Made by a program: the position numbers and the translations under genes
Source: Rhodospirillales bacterium
GTDB lineage: Bacteria; Pseudomonadota; Alphaproteobacteria; ATCC43930; CGMCC-115725
Direction: 5' to 3'
Assembly (NCBI GenBank): GCA_027315365.1
Contig: DAHUYF010000021.1
Location: 1-64,000 of the forward strand
DNA length: 64,000 bases
Notes under the pieces: generated by a model
Seen by the model: the letters and a program-made list of their open reading frames with translations, nothing else
Told to the model about the DNA's origin: nothing
The model's database searches: none
Shown: one piece after another, positions 1 to 8,671 of the stretch
How the letters are laid out: each line of letters starts with the position of its first letter
How positions within the stretch are numbered: position 1 is the first letter of the stretch

Positions 1-1
1 T

Positions 2-286
2 TTCTGCGCCGCGGTCGACGACAACGGCTATCTGCCGACGCACAATCTCAAATTCTCCAAGCCGCAAGGCGCCGACCCCGCTTGGAACGCGGCCAACTGC
101 CGCAACCGGCGGCTGTTCAATGACCGCACCGGCCTTGCCGCCGGCCGCAGCACCGCGCCCTTCCTGCTGCAGACCTATCGCCGCGACATGGGCGGTGGCC
201 AGTTCGCGCCGATGAAGGACGCCTCTGCCCCCATCTATGTCCACGGCCGGCATTGGGGCGGCTTCCGCATGGGCTACACGGCCTGA
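2..286 (+). CDS. Methyl-accepting chemotaxis protein, C-terminal end (partial)
   Basis: The gene enters from the left edge and reads in frame from base 2 to a TGA at 284-286, giving 94 residues. The sequence around residues 38-94 (NDRTGLAAGR, LLQTYRRDMGGG, GRHWGGFRMGY) matches the conserved tail I know from one group of alphaproteobacterial chemoreceptors, where it follows the MCP signalling domain. The signalling domain itself lies outside the window. The family call rests on this tail alone, so it is an inference. The next gene follows on the same strand after about 80 bases. Confidence 0.7.
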   Translation, partial: FCAAVDDNGYLPTHNLKFSKPQGADPAWNAANCRNRRLFNDRTGLAAGRSTAPFLLQTYRRDMGGGQFAPMKDASAPIYVHGRHWGGFRMGYTA

Positions 287-369
287 GGCAGGGGCCTGCA
301 GAGGGACATCGAGGCAGCATGGCTCAATGCGAGCGACAGCTCGTCCGAGTCCGCCGAAGGGAGGACCGC

Positions 370-777
370 ATGGTAAACCGGCATCAGCGCTACACCTCGT
401 TGACGCGACCGTCTGGAACCGTCTTCTGGTTCGGCGCCTATCTCGCGCTGACGGCCGCGCTGCTGTTCGCCGTGCCCGGCCTCTTCCTCGCCGTTCTTCA
501 GCTGCCGCCGCCGAGCGATCCGTGGATGCGCGTGCTGGCGGTGCCGCTTTTCAATTTCGGCGTGATGTATATGGCGATGGCGCGACGGGCGCCTCCTGCG
601 GTGTTGCTGATGACCGCGGCGACGCGCTCCTGGGTGGTGCTCGCCTTCGGGCTGCTCGTCGTGCTCGGCTTGGCGCCGCCCGTCGTGATGCTCTTCGCCG
701 CGGCCGACCTCGCGGGCGCGTTCTGGACCTTCTGGGCGCTGCGGCGGGATAAGGCCTCGGACGCGGCCCGCGCTTGA
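370..777 (+). CDS. Small multi-span membrane protein of unknown function
   Basis: A 135-residue protein. The ATG at 370 is chosen because GGGAGG lies about 8 bases upstream; the reading frame is open further left but the extra residues are low-complexity and polar. About four hydrophobic segments are visible (roughly residues 18-42, 53-70, 76-100 and 102-120), separated by short basic or proline-rich loops (PPPSDP, ARRAPP), and the tail is charged. I do not recognise a family. Being an inner-membrane protein is an inference from hydrophobicity. It sits downstream of the chemoreceptor, and the next gene converges on it. Confidence 0.7.
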   Translation: MVNRHQRYTSLTRPSGTVFWFGAYLALTAALLFAVPGLFLAVLQLPPPSDPWMRVLAVPLFNFGVMYMAMARRAPPAVLLMTAATRSWVVLAFGLLVVLGLAPPVVMLFAAADLAGAFWTFWALRRDKASDAARA

Positions 778-814
778 CGTTCATTGCAGCGGCGGCGCGC
801 GACCCGCCTCGCGC

Positions 815-1783
815 TCAGTCCTTCAGCGAGGCGCCAAGCGCGTCGAGGAGCTGGCCGGTGCCGTGCTCGCGGGAGCCGGCGTCGTCGTAGCCGTCGAGGA
901 ACGCCCCCTGCTCGGTGACCATCAAGGTGGTCTTGCCGCGCCCGGTCTTCAGCTGCATGGTTGCCAGCGACACCGAGATCTTCCTGTCGTCCAGGTGCAT
1001 CTCGTAGCTGTAGACCAGCCGCTCGTTGGGGATCACGTCGTGATAGAGGGCGTCGAAGGTCGACACCACCCCGCCCTCCCAGCGGCCCCTGAGCCGCTCG
1101 CTGCCGCCGACGCGGACGTCCATGTGCCGCTCGAGCAATTCCCAGCGTCCGGGCGTGCCGGCGAACCACGCCTGCTTGGCGGCCTCGTCGGTCAGCGCCT
1201 TCCACACCCGCGCGACCGGCGCGTCATAGCTGCGCTCCAGATGGAATGTCGCATGGACCACCGAGCGCTCGCCGGTCCCGGTGCCGCCCTGCAGGCGCAT
1301 GACCTCCTTCTCCAGCTTGTCGAGCGTGGTGCGCCATCCCTCCGGCGCTCCGGTCACCATCCATGCCGTCGACGGATCGATAAGCGTGTAGGTCTGCACC
1401 ACGTCCAGGCGCGTCCCGCCCAGGGCATCGGCGAAGTCGATCTCGGTATGGGCGCGGAACAGCGGCTTGCCGGCGCTGTCGGTGACGTGCATGTCGATCA
1501 CCAGCCGGGCCTGCGGCGCGACCTCGGCGAAAGTGCCGCGGATCCAGTGCTCCTCGCCGGCGGGCGAGCGCATGCAGACTTCGAAGGGGCCGCCGACCTG
1601 CGGCTGCACCTTGGCATCCGAAACGGTGAAGCTCTCCGGGCTGAACCAGCGCTTCACATGGTCGGCGGAGCACCAGGCCTTGAACACCGTCTCGCGCCGG
1701 GCATGGAAGACGCGGGAAAGCCTGAGCGGCGGCGGCTGCACCGTCGCGTCCGGTGTCGTCTCAGTCGTCCGAGCCATTGCCAT
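815..1783 (-). CDS. Tandem SRPBCC (AHSA1-type) ligand-binding protein
   Basis: A 322-residue protein made of two AHSA1/START-fold halves. The first spans about residues 20-160 (opening LRLSRVFHARRETVFKAW); the second spans about 178-320 (HLERSYDAPVARVWKALTDE). Both halves have the family pattern of an opening strand, then VGG and a polar strand. The fold makes a hydrophobic ligand-binding cup; the ligand is not evident. The start overlaps the end of the upstream ArsR gene by 23 bases, so the two are almost certainly co-translated. ArsR-AHSA1 pairs are common and the regulator usually controls its partner. Most family members have one domain, so the duplication in one chain is worth noting. 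A second in-frame ATG lies two codons in. Confidence 0.9.
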   Translation of the reverse strand: MAMARTTETTPDATVQPPPLRLSRVFHARRETVFKAWCSADHVKRWFSPESFTVSDAKVQPQVGGPFEVCMRSPAGEEHWIRGTFAEVAPQARLVIDMHVTDSAGKPLFRAHTEIDFADALGGTRLDVVQTYTLIDPSTAWMVTGAPEGWRTTLDKLEKEVMRLQGGTGTGERSVVHATFHLERSYDAPVARVWKALTDEAAKQAWFAGTPGRWELLERHMDVRVGGSERLRGRWEGGVVSTFDALYHDVIPNERLVYSYEMHLDDRKISVSLATMQLKTGRGKTTLMVTEQGAFLDGYDDAGSREHGTGQLLDALGASLKD

Positions 1784-2117
1784 CTCCTTCGTTTTCCAGC
1801 GTTTTCAGATACTCGCCCAGGCGGTCGAGACGGTGCTCCCACTCGATCCGCCGGGCGTTGATCCATCGCTCGGCCTGGCTGAGCGCCCGCGGCTCGATCG
1901 TGCAGGTGCGCACCCGGCCGACCTTCGCGGAGCGGACCAGGCCCGCCGCCTCCAGCACGCCCAAATGCTGCATGGCCGCAGGCAGCGACATCGGCAGCGG
2001 CCGGGCCAACTCGCTCACCGGTGCCGGCCCGCGGCTCAGCCGCTCCAGCATCGCCCGGCGCGCCGGATCGGCGAGGGCGTGGAACAGGCGGTCCAGATCG
2101 GATATTTGGTTAAGCAT
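1761..2117 (-). CDS. ArsR-family transcriptional regulator
   Basis: A 118-residue winged-helix repressor. Residues 8-85 follow the ArsR pattern: FHALADPARRAMLERLSRGP, then a recognition helix (SLPAAMQHLGVLEAAGLV) and a wing (GRVRTCTIEP). No CxC metal motif is present, so it is more like the SdpR/YdfF group that controls AHSA1 partners than a metal sensor. It is the first gene of a two-gene unit with the tandem SRPBCC gene. Bases 2118-2200 upstream are AT-richer than the surroundings and would hold the promoter. Autoregulation is inferred from family habit. Confidence 0.92.
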   Translation of the reverse strand: MLNQISDLDRLFHALADPARRAMLERLSRGPAPVSELARPLPMSLPAAMQHLGVLEAAGLVRSAKVGRVRTCTIEPRALSQAERWINARRIEWEHRLDRLGEYLKTLENEGDGNGSDD

Positions 2118-2240
2118 ATACCTAAGTAATACGGCGCAGACAGTTATGCAAGAACTTTAGTATAGCGGCCAACGCTTTCGCGAGAGCAGTTTCGGCCTCT
2201 TCCGCGTCGCAGGAAGCCTGCGCCGAAGGCCCGTCAGGTC

Positions 2241-4574
2241 CTATCCGGGCCGCGCCTCGCGGATCGCCCGCCACACGCGCTCCGGCGTTGCCGGCATGTC
2301 GATGTGGCGGATGCCATAGGGCGCGAGTGCGTCGATGATCGCGTTCATCACCGAGGGCAGCGAGCCGGCGCAGCCGGCTTCGCCGCAGCCCTTGACCCCG
2401 AGCAGGTTGCTCTTAGCCGGCACCGGGTGGCTGAGGAAGTCGAACATCGGGGCGTCGCCGGCGCGCGGCATTGCGTAATCCATGAAACTGCCGCTCAGCA
2501 GCTGACCCTCGCCGTCATAGACGGTGCGCTCCAGCAGCGCCTGGCCGATGCCCTGGACGATGCCGCCATGCGCCTGGCCTTCGGCGAGCAGTGGATTGAG
2601 CAGCGTCCCGAAATCATTGACCATGGCATAGCGCACCACCGCGACCGCGCCGGTGTCGGGGTCGATCTCGACCTCGGCGATGTGGCAACCATTAGGGAAG
2701 GCCGAGGGCGGCGTGTCGGCGGCGAGCGAGACGTCGAGCGATTGCGGCAGTTCCGTCGGCAGCTTCAGCCCTGCGCGCAGCCGCTGCGCCAGCTCGAGAA
2801 TGCCGATCGAGCGGTCGGTGCCGGCGATCGTGAAGCGCCCGCGGGCGAACTCGATATCCGCGGCGGCGGCCTCGAGCGCGACGCCGGCGATCTCCCTGCC
2901 GCGCCGGATCACCTCGGCGCTCGCCTCGACCAGCGCCGCGCCGCTCGACATCGCCGAGCGCGAGCCGCCGGTGCCGCCGCCGGCGATCAGCTGGTCGCTG
3001 TCGCCCTGCAGCAGGCGCAGCCGCTCGAAGGGAATGCCGAGGCGGTCGACGACCACTTGAGCAAACGGGGAGGCGTGGCCCTGGCCGTAATCGAGCGTGC
3101 CGGTGATCATCGTGACCGTGCCGTCGGCCTCGAAGCGCAAGCCGCCCATCTCCTTGCCCGGCGGCGCCGTCACCTCGAGATAGGAGCCGATGCCGCGGCC
3201 GCGCAGCAATCCTCGCGCGCGGCTCTCCGCCCGGCGTTTGTCGAAGCCCTCCCAGTCGGCGAGCGCCAGCGCCTTGTCGAAGACCGCGGTGAACTCGCCG
3301 CTGTCGTAGAGCATGGCCGAGGGCGCCTTGTAGGGCATCGCCTCGGGCTTGATGTGGTTGCGCCGGCGCAGCGCGAGGCGGTCGACGCCGAGCTCGGCGG
3401 CGGCAGTGTCGATCAGCCGCTCCATGTAGTAATTGCCCTCGGGCCGCCCGGCGCCGCGATATGCCCCCGTCGGCGTGGTGTTGGTGAGCACGCCGCGGGT
3501 CGAGACCTCGACCACGGGCGTCTTATAGACGCTCACCACGTTCTTCACCGCGTTGACGGTGAAGGGCAGCGCCGCCACCGAGAAGGCGCCGGCATTGCCG
3601 AAGCCGGCGAGCCGCACGGCGAGGAAATTGCCGTCGGCGTCGAGCGCCAGCGCCGCCTCGATCTCGTGGTCGCGGCCGTGATGGTCGGAGAGGAAGCTTT
3701 CCGCGCGCTCGTCGGTCCATTTGATCGGCCGGCCCAGCGCGCGTGCCGCATGCAGCAGGCAGACATATTCGGGGAAGACCGAGGCCTTCATGCCGAAGGA
3801 GCCGCCGACTTGGCCGGTGAGCACCTGCACCTTCTGCGGCGTCGTGCGGAGAATGTCCTTGAGCGACTGGCGCATGCCGAATACGCCCTGGCAGCCCAGA
3901 TGCAGTGTGAAATGCTCCTTGCCCGGTTCGTAATGCGCCACCGCCGAGCGCGGCTCGAGCGGATTGACCACGATCCGGTTGCTGGCGAGCTTGAGGCGCG
4001 TGACATGCGCCGCCCGGGCGAAGGCGGCGTCGGCCGCCGCGGTGTCGCCATAGTGATAGTCGAGGAAGACGTTGCCGGGCGCCTCGGCGTGGAGCAGCGG
4101 CGCGTCCGCTGCCACGGCGGCGTCGGGCGTGGTGACCGCGGGCAGCGGATCGATCTCGATCAGCACCGCCTCGGCCGCATCCTTCGCCTGGGCCGCGGTC
4201 TCGGCGACGACGAAGGCGACTGCCTCACCGACGAAGCGCACGCGCTCGGCCGGCAGCGCCGGGCGCGGCGGCGCGCGCATCGGCGAGCCGTCCCTGGTCG
4301 GGATCATGATGCCGGGCTTGATCGGCCCGTAGGCGCCGAGATCGGCGGCGGTGTAGAGCCCGAGCACGCCCGGCATCGCGCGCGCCTCGGTGGCGTCGAT
4401 GCCCCGGATCGTGCCATGGGCGACGCGGCTGCGCACCATAACGGCGTGGGCCTGGCCGGCGAGGTTGATGTCGTCGGTGTAGCGGCCTTCGCCGCGCAGG
4501 AGCGTCGGGTCCTCCATGCGCGGCACCGGTTGTCCGATGCCGAACTTGGTCAGGGCGAGATCGGTGCTGTCCAT
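2241..4574 (-). CDS. Xanthine dehydrogenase family, molybdopterin-binding large subunit (CoxL-like), orphan copy 1
   Basis: A 777-residue Mo-hydroxylase large subunit. The ATG at 4574 has AAGGAG about 8 bases upstream; the frame runs open much further but into antisense of the next gene. The N-terminal hammerhead domain (about 1-130, LLRGEGRYTDDI) is followed by the cofactor domain with VGGSFGMK, AYRGAGRPEGNYYMER, and near the end GCGEAGCAGS carrying the catalytic-type glutamate. The AYRGAGR loop is the type seen in form II CoxL and other hydroxylases, not the AYxCSFR of true CO dehydrogenase. These enzymes hydroxylate aromatic heterocycles or aldehydes and normally need an FAD subunit and a 2Fe-2S subunit; neither is next door or elsewhere in the window. 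Divergent from the aminotransferase at 4734. Confidence 0.93.
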   Translation of the reverse strand: MDSTDLALTKFGIGQPVPRMEDPTLLRGEGRYTDDINLAGQAHAVMVRSRVAHGTIRGIDATEARAMPGVLGLYTAADLGAYGPIKPGIMIPTRDGSPMRAPPRPALPAERVRFVGEAVAFVVAETAAQAKDAAEAVLIEIDPLPAVTTPDAAVAADAPLLHAEAPGNVFLDYHYGDTAAADAAFARAAHVTRLKLASNRIVVNPLEPRSAVAHYEPGKEHFTLHLGCQGVFGMRQSLKDILRTTPQKVQVLTGQVGGSFGMKASVFPEYVCLLHAARALGRPIKWTDERAESFLSDHHGRDHEIEAALALDADGNFLAVRLAGFGNAGAFSVAALPFTVNAVKNVVSVYKTPVVEVSTRGVLTNTTPTGAYRGAGRPEGNYYMERLIDTAAAELGVDRLALRRRNHIKPEAMPYKAPSAMLYDSGEFTAVFDKALALADWEGFDKRRAESRARGLLRGRGIGSYLEVTAPPGKEMGGLRFEADGTVTMITGTLDYGQGHASPFAQVVVDRLGIPFERLRLLQGDSDQLIAGGGTGGSRSAMSSGAALVEASAEVIRRGREIAGVALEAAAADIEFARGRFTIAGTDRSIGILELAQRLRAGLKLPTELPQSLDVSLAADTPPSAFPNGCHIAEVEIDPDTGAVAVVRYAMVNDFGTLLNPLLAEGQAHGGIVQGIGQALLERTVYDGEGQLLSGSFMDYAMPRAGDAPMFDFLSHPVPAKSNLLGVKGCGEAGCAGSLPSVMNAIIDALAPYGIRHIDMPATPERVWRAIREARPG

Positions 4575-4733
4575 GCCGTCGCTCCTTCGCTGCGCCGGCC
4601 AAGGTAGGGGCGGGCGCCCCGCCCGACAACCCGTGCGCGGGCCGCTCTGCCATGCGGCTTTGCCGGGGACGCGGGGCCTCGCCTGTAGGCGCGGCCGCCA
4701 TCTGCTAGACTGCTGCCGAGCGGGGAGGTCTGC

Positions 4734-5903
4734 ATGAGCGAGCGTTCCGGCGGCGTGCGTCCGGTCATCGAGGCGATGCCGTTCTCCAGGATCGGCCAGG
4801 TGGCGATGGCCGGGCTCGGCGATCCCGAGGTCATCGCGCTGTGGTTCGGCGAAAGCGACGTGCCGACCCCCGCCTTCATCTGCGAGGCGGCCGCGGCGGC
4901 GCTGCGGCGCGGCCACACCTTCTACACCTTCAAGCGTGGCATTCCCGAGCTGCGCCAGGCGATCGCCGGCTATCTGAGCGCGCTCCACGCGGCGCCGGTC
5001 GCGGCCGAGCGGGTGATCGTCACCTCCTCGGGCATGAGCGGCATCATGCTGATGGCGCAGGCGCTGATAGAGCCCGGTGACAACATGGTCATCCTCTCGC
5101 CGGTCTGGCCCAACATCAACGACGCCGTGACCGCGCTGGGCGGCGAGGCGCGGGCGGTGGCGCTGACACCCGCCACAGACGGCGGCTGGCGGCTCGACAT
5201 GGACCGCCTGCTGGCGGCATGCGATGCGCGGACGCGCGCCATCTTCATCAATTCGCCGAGCAATCCGACCGGCTGGATGATGCGCCGCGAGGAGCAGCAG
5301 GCGCTGCTCGATGTCGCCCGCCGACGCGGCGTGTGGCTGATCGCCGACGAGGTCTACGGCCGCATCCTCTATACCGGTGCGCCCGCCGCGCCGTCGCTGC
5401 TCGACATCGCTGCGCCAGAGGATCGCGTCGTCGTCATCAACAGCTTTTCCAAATCCTGGGCGATGACCGGCTGGCGGCTCGGCTGGCTGGTGGCGCCGCG
5501 CGAGATCCAGGGGGTCGCCGACAAGCTCGTCGAGTTCAACACCTCGGGCGCCCCGACCTTCCTGCAGCATGCGGCGGTGACGGCGATCGCCGAAGGCGAC
5601 GGCTTCATCGCCGCGATGGTGGCGCGCTGCCGCGCCGGCCGAGACCTGGTGGTGCCGGCGCTGCAGCGCTTTCCGCGGGTTCGCGTCGCGGCCCCGGAGG
5701 GCGCCTTCTACGCCTTTGCCGGGATAGACGGCCTTGAGGACAGCCTGGCCTTCGCCAAGGAGGTGCTGGCGCGGGCCAAGGTCGGGGTGGCGCCCGGCGC
5801 CGCCTTCGGGCTCGGCGGCGAGGGCCACATCCGGCTCTGCTTTGCCAGCGCGCCGGAGCGGCTGGCCAAGGCACTCGACCGGCTGGCGCCGCTGCTGGGG
5901 TGA
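4734..5903 (+). CDS. Class I/II PLP-dependent aminotransferase
   Basis: A 389-residue fold-type I aminotransferase. The PLP lysine is K240 in SFSKSWAMTGWRLG; SNPTGW (about 183-188) and ADEVYGRILY supply the usual PLP-ring contacts. Length and motifs fit the aspartate/aromatic aminotransferase group; the amino donor cannot be read from sequence. GGGGAGG at 4721-4727 is a strong ribosome site. It is divergent from the orphan CoxL gene and followed by a patatin gene about 100 bases on, so it may be transcribed alone. Confidence 0.93.
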   Translation: MSERSGGVRPVIEAMPFSRIGQVAMAGLGDPEVIALWFGESDVPTPAFICEAAAAALRRGHTFYTFKRGIPELRQAIAGYLSALHAAPVAAERVIVTSSGMSGIMLMAQALIEPGDNMVILSPVWPNINDAVTALGGEARAVALTPATDGGWRLDMDRLLAACDARTRAIFINSPSNPTGWMMRREEQQALLDVARRRGVWLIADEVYGRILYTGAPAAPSLLDIAAPEDRVVVINSFSKSWAMTGWRLGWLVAPREIQGVADKLVEFNTSGAPTFLQHAAVTAIAEGDGFIAAMVARCRAGRDLVVPALQRFPRVRVAAPEGAFYAFAGIDGLEDSLAFAKEVLARAKVGVAPGAAFGLGGEGHIRLCFASAPERLAKALDRLAPLLG

Positions 5904-6007
5904 GGGGGGATCCCGCGCATTTTACGGATTTTAACGATATGGCCGGGATAATCGGGCCTCGGTGACGCTCCGCCGCGGCGGGGCCCTTGCACGGGGACGC
6001 AACGAGC

Positions 6008-7087
6008 ATGCCTGATTCCGCGCGCAGCCTGCCCGGCCTCATACCGCTGCCGCGGCGCCGCCAGCCGCGCAAGCCGGGGGTGAAGCATATCAGCCTGGCG
6101 CTGCAGGGCGGCGGCTCGCATGGCGCCTTCACCTGGGGCGTGATGCACCGGCTGATCAGCGAGCCACGCTTCTATATCGACGGACTCAGCGGCACCAGCG
6201 CCGGGGCGATGAACGCCGTCGTCTTCGCCGACGGCTTCATCAAGGGCTCGCGCCAGGGCGCCATCGACGCGCTTGCCCGGTTCTGGGGCCGCATCGCCGA
6301 ACTCAACCGGCTGCCACGCAGCTTCATCCGCGGCATTCCCGGCCTCAGCGAGGGCTGGCAGGTCGATGCCGACCCGACTTTCGTCCTGATCGACTTCATG
6401 ACCCGCATCTGGGCGCCAAGCCAGCTCAACCCCTTCAACATGAACCCGTTGCGCGAGCTGCTGTCCGAGCTGGTGGATTTCGAGCGGCTGCGGCGGCATC
6501 CCGACGTCAGGCTCTTCGTCACCGCCTCCAACGTCCGCACCTGCAAGTCGCGCCTCTTCCGCACCCACGACCTGACCGTCGACACGCTGCTCGCCTCGGC
6601 CTGCCTGCCGCTGATGTTCAAGGCGGTGGAGATCGAGGGCGAGCATTATTGGGACGGCGGCTATCTCGGCAATCCCGCGATCCATCCGCTGATCAACGAA
6701 TGCGCCAGCAGCGACGTGGTCATCATCCAGATCAACCCGCTGCAACGCGACGAGGTGCCGGTGACGATGCGGGACATCCTGAATCGCATCAACGAGATGA
6801 CCTTCAACGCCAGCCTCGTGCGCGAGATGTTCGGCATCGCCACCGTCTCGAGCCTGATCGAGAGCGGCGCGCTGGAGGACGACCGCTACACCACGGTGCG
6901 CTTCCACCAGATCTCGGCCGAAGCCGAGCTGGCCAAGATGGGGGCGCTCAGCAAGCTCAACACCGAGCGGCCCTTCCTCGAGCATCTGCACACGCTCGGC
7001 TACGAGACGGCGGACCGCTGGATCAGCGAGAATTTCGAGCGCATCGGCTGGGAGAGCACGATGGACGTGCTCGAAACCTTCGTCTGA
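6008..7087 (+). CDS. Patatin-like phospholipase family protein 1
   Basis: A 359-residue patatin-fold hydrolase. The Ser-Asp dyad is S64 in GTSAG and D216 in WDGGYLGNP, with the oxyanion segment GGGSHGAF just before residue 40. ATG 6008 has GGGGA at 5993-5997; a TTG at 5987 is the alternative. Patatins hydrolyse lipid or polyester esters; the substrate here is unknown. It converges on bdhA-adc, and a second patatin lies at the other end of that unit, so a role in polyhydroxybutyrate granule or lipid mobilisation is a reasonable inference. The upstream gap (5904-6007) is locally AT-rich (TTTTACGG, TTTTAACG) and probably holds the promoter. Confidence 0.9.
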   Translation: MPDSARSLPGLIPLPRRRQPRKPGVKHISLALQGGGSHGAFTWGVMHRLISEPRFYIDGLSGTSAGAMNAVVFADGFIKGSRQGAIDALARFWGRIAELNRLPRSFIRGIPGLSEGWQVDADPTFVLIDFMTRIWAPSQLNPFNMNPLRELLSELVDFERLRRHPDVRLFVTASNVRTCKSRLFRTHDLTVDTLLASACLPLMFKAVEIEGEHYWDGGYLGNPAIHPLINECASSDVVIIQINPLQRDEVPVTMRDILNRINEMTFNASLVREMFGIATVSSLIESGALEDDRYTTVRFHQISAEAELAKMGALSKLNTERPFLEHLHTLGYETADRWISENFERIGWESTMDVLETFV

Positions 7088-7107
7088 GCGCGCGGCGCCG
7101 CCGCGCT
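7087..7107. terminator. GC-rich hairpin between convergent genes
   Basis: The 18-base gap between the convergent patatin and bdhA genes is almost entirely inverted-repeat sequence, with arms AGCGCG and CGCGCT around a GC-rich centre. It lies where both transcripts end and could act as a bidirectional terminator. There is no T-tract on either strand, so this is a weak call. Confidence 0.25.
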
Positions 7108-7885
7108 ATTGCATGAACCAGCCGTGGCTGACGACCAGCGACTGGCCGGTCAGCGCGTTCGACGGGAAGGCGGCGAAGAACAGCGCCGCCTCGGCGACAT
7201 CCGCGACGGTGGTGAATTCGCCGTCGACGGTATCCTTCAGCATCACCTGCTTGATCACCGCCTCCTCGGAGATGCCGAGTTCCTTGGCCTGTTCGGGGAT
7301 CTGCTTGTCGACCAGCGGCGTGCGGACGAAGCCGGGGCAGATGACGTTGGCGCGGACGCCATGCTTGGCGCCCTCCTTGGCGACCACCTTGGCGAGGCCG
7401 ATGAGGCCGTGCTTGGCGGTGACATAGGGCGCCTTCAGCACCGAGGCTTCTTTCGAGTGCACCGAGCCCATGTAGATGATGCTGCCGCCGGTGCCCTGGC
7501 TGTACATCTGCCTGAGCGCCGCCCGCGTCGTCAGGAAGGCGCCGTCGAGATGGATGGCGAGAAGCTGCTTCCATTTGGCGAAGGCGAAGTCCTCGATCGG
7601 CGCCACGATCTGGATGCCGGCGTTGCTGACCAGGACGTCGAGCCGGCCGAAGGCGGCGACCGCCTTGGCCATGCCGGCATCGACCTGCGCCTCGTTGGTC
7701 ACGTCCATCGCGACGCCGATCGCGCGCCCGGCGCCGCCGAGTTCCGCGGCCGCGGCATCGGCGCCCTTCTGATCGAGGTCGGCGATCACCACCTTGGCGC
7801 CCTCGCGCGCATAGGTGCGGGCGATCTCCTTGCCGATGCCGCTCGCGGCACCGGTGACGACGGCAACCTTGTCCTTGAGGCGCAT
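7106..7885 (-). CDS. bdhA: 3-hydroxybutyrate dehydrogenase (SDR family)
   Basis: A 259-residue short-chain dehydrogenase. The NAD motif TGAASGIG is at 11-18, NAG at 88-90, and the catalytic S141, Y154 and K158 (YVTAK) are in place. The C-terminal HGWFMQ and the lid region ([19 protein letters not shown]) are characteristic of 3-hydroxybutyrate dehydrogenases, which interconvert 3-hydroxybutyrate and acetoacetate. It is the last gene of a minus-strand unit, 20 bases after adc; the pairing of the two enzymes around acetoacetate supports the assignment. Confidence 0.9.
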   Translation of the reverse strand: MRLKDKVAVVTGAASGIGKEIARTYAREGAKVVIADLDQKGADAAAAELGGAGRAIGVAMDVTNEAQVDAGMAKAVAAFGRLDVLVSNAGIQIVAPIEDFAFAKWKQLLAIHLDGAFLTTRAALRQMYSQGTGGSIIYMGSVHSKEASVLKAPYVTAKHGLIGLAKVVAKEGAKHGVRANVICPGFVRTPLVDKQIPEQAKELGISEEAVIKQVMLKDTVDGEFTTVADVAEAALFFAAFPSNALTGQSLVVSHGWFMQ

Positions 7886-7905
7886 GGGATTCTCCCTGGG
7901 ATGAA

Positions 7906-8643
7906 TCAGCCGAGATAGTCGTAGACGACCTTGCCGAGGCCGAGTGTCAGGTCGGAGACGATGTGCAAGGCCGAGACGATCTCAAGCACCGGCAGCTCGG
8001 CGACCGGGGCGAGCGCGTGCGGCGTGAGCGACAGCGCCGCCGGCCCCGTCCACGCCCCCTTCACCGCGATGTCCTCGAGATAGTATTCGACCAGCTCGCA
8101 GATGCGCGGGGTGCCGTCGACATGCGGGATGATCTTGAGAAGATAGTTCGGCGCCGACAGCGCCGCCGTCACCGCGGCCAGGTCGGCCTCGCGGTGCTTG
8201 TAGCCCATGGTGCCGGTGGCGACGCGCACCGGGCCGTAGTCGAGCGTGCCGACCAGCATGTCGATCTCGGCGCGCAGCGTCGGGCTGGCGAGCTTCTTGG
8301 GAAAGCCCCAGAGCTCGCGCCCGCCGGCGATCGGCGGGTGGTCGTTGAGGAACATGCAGAGGGTGTAGCCGCCCTTGCGGCCGCGGAAGGAGACCGGAAT
8401 GACCTGGCCGGTCTCGGTGTAGTCGCCGAAGCCGGTCGAGTCCGGCATGCGGATGAACTCGTAGCGCACCAGCGGCTCGTCGAGCTCGAGCGGCTCCGGC
8501 ACCACCGCGCGCAGCCGCTCGGGATCGGTGCGATAGGTGATGATGAGAAACTCGCGGTCGCGGAAGCGGTAGGGGCCCGGCGGGTAGGCCGGGTTGGTCA
8601 AGGGCATGGCAAAGGCCCGGGCGCGAACCTCGCTTTCCTTCAT
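7906..8643 (-). CDS. adc: Acetoacetate decarboxylase
   Basis: A 245-residue enzyme that converts acetoacetate to acetone and CO2. The family signature [10 protein letters not shown] is at 110-119; K116 corresponds to the Schiff-base lysine and K117 to the neighbour that lowers its pKa in the Clostridium enzyme. Length fits the family. It lies between a DUF3734-type patatin (28 bases upstream) and bdhA (20 bases downstream), all on one strand, forming a polyhydroxybutyrate/ketone-body unit. Confidence 0.95.
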   Translation of the reverse strand: MKESEVRARAFAMPLTNPAYPPGPYRFRDREFLIITYRTDPERLRAVVPEPLELDEPLVRYEFIRMPDSTGFGDYTETGQVIPVSFRGRKGGYTLCMFLNDHPPIAGGRELWGFPKKLASPTLRAEIDMLVGTLDYGPVRVATGTMGYKHREADLAAVTAALSAPNYLLKIIPHVDGTPRICELVEYYLEDIAVKGAWTGPAALSLTPHALAPVAELPVLEIVSALHIVSDLTLGLGKVVYDYLG

Positions 8644-8671
8644 CGTTGCTCTCCTGTGGCGCCGACCGGCG

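Noticed and set aside
2241-4574. True CO dehydrogenase (form I CoxL)
   Set aside because: The active loop is AYRGAGR, not AYxCSFR, and no CoxM or CoxS is adjacent; the same applies to the other two copies.
2304-4607. Long plus-strand open frame opposite the CoxL gene at 2241
   Set aside because: It is rich in Arg, Asp, Gly and His with no recognisable family. In GC-rich DNA, long antisense frames arise opposite real genes, and the CoxL frame has full motifs.
4575-5828. N-terminal extension of the CoxL at 2241 in the same open frame
   Set aside because: The extra residues are antisense to the aminotransferase; the ATG at 4574 has a ribosome site and matches the family start.
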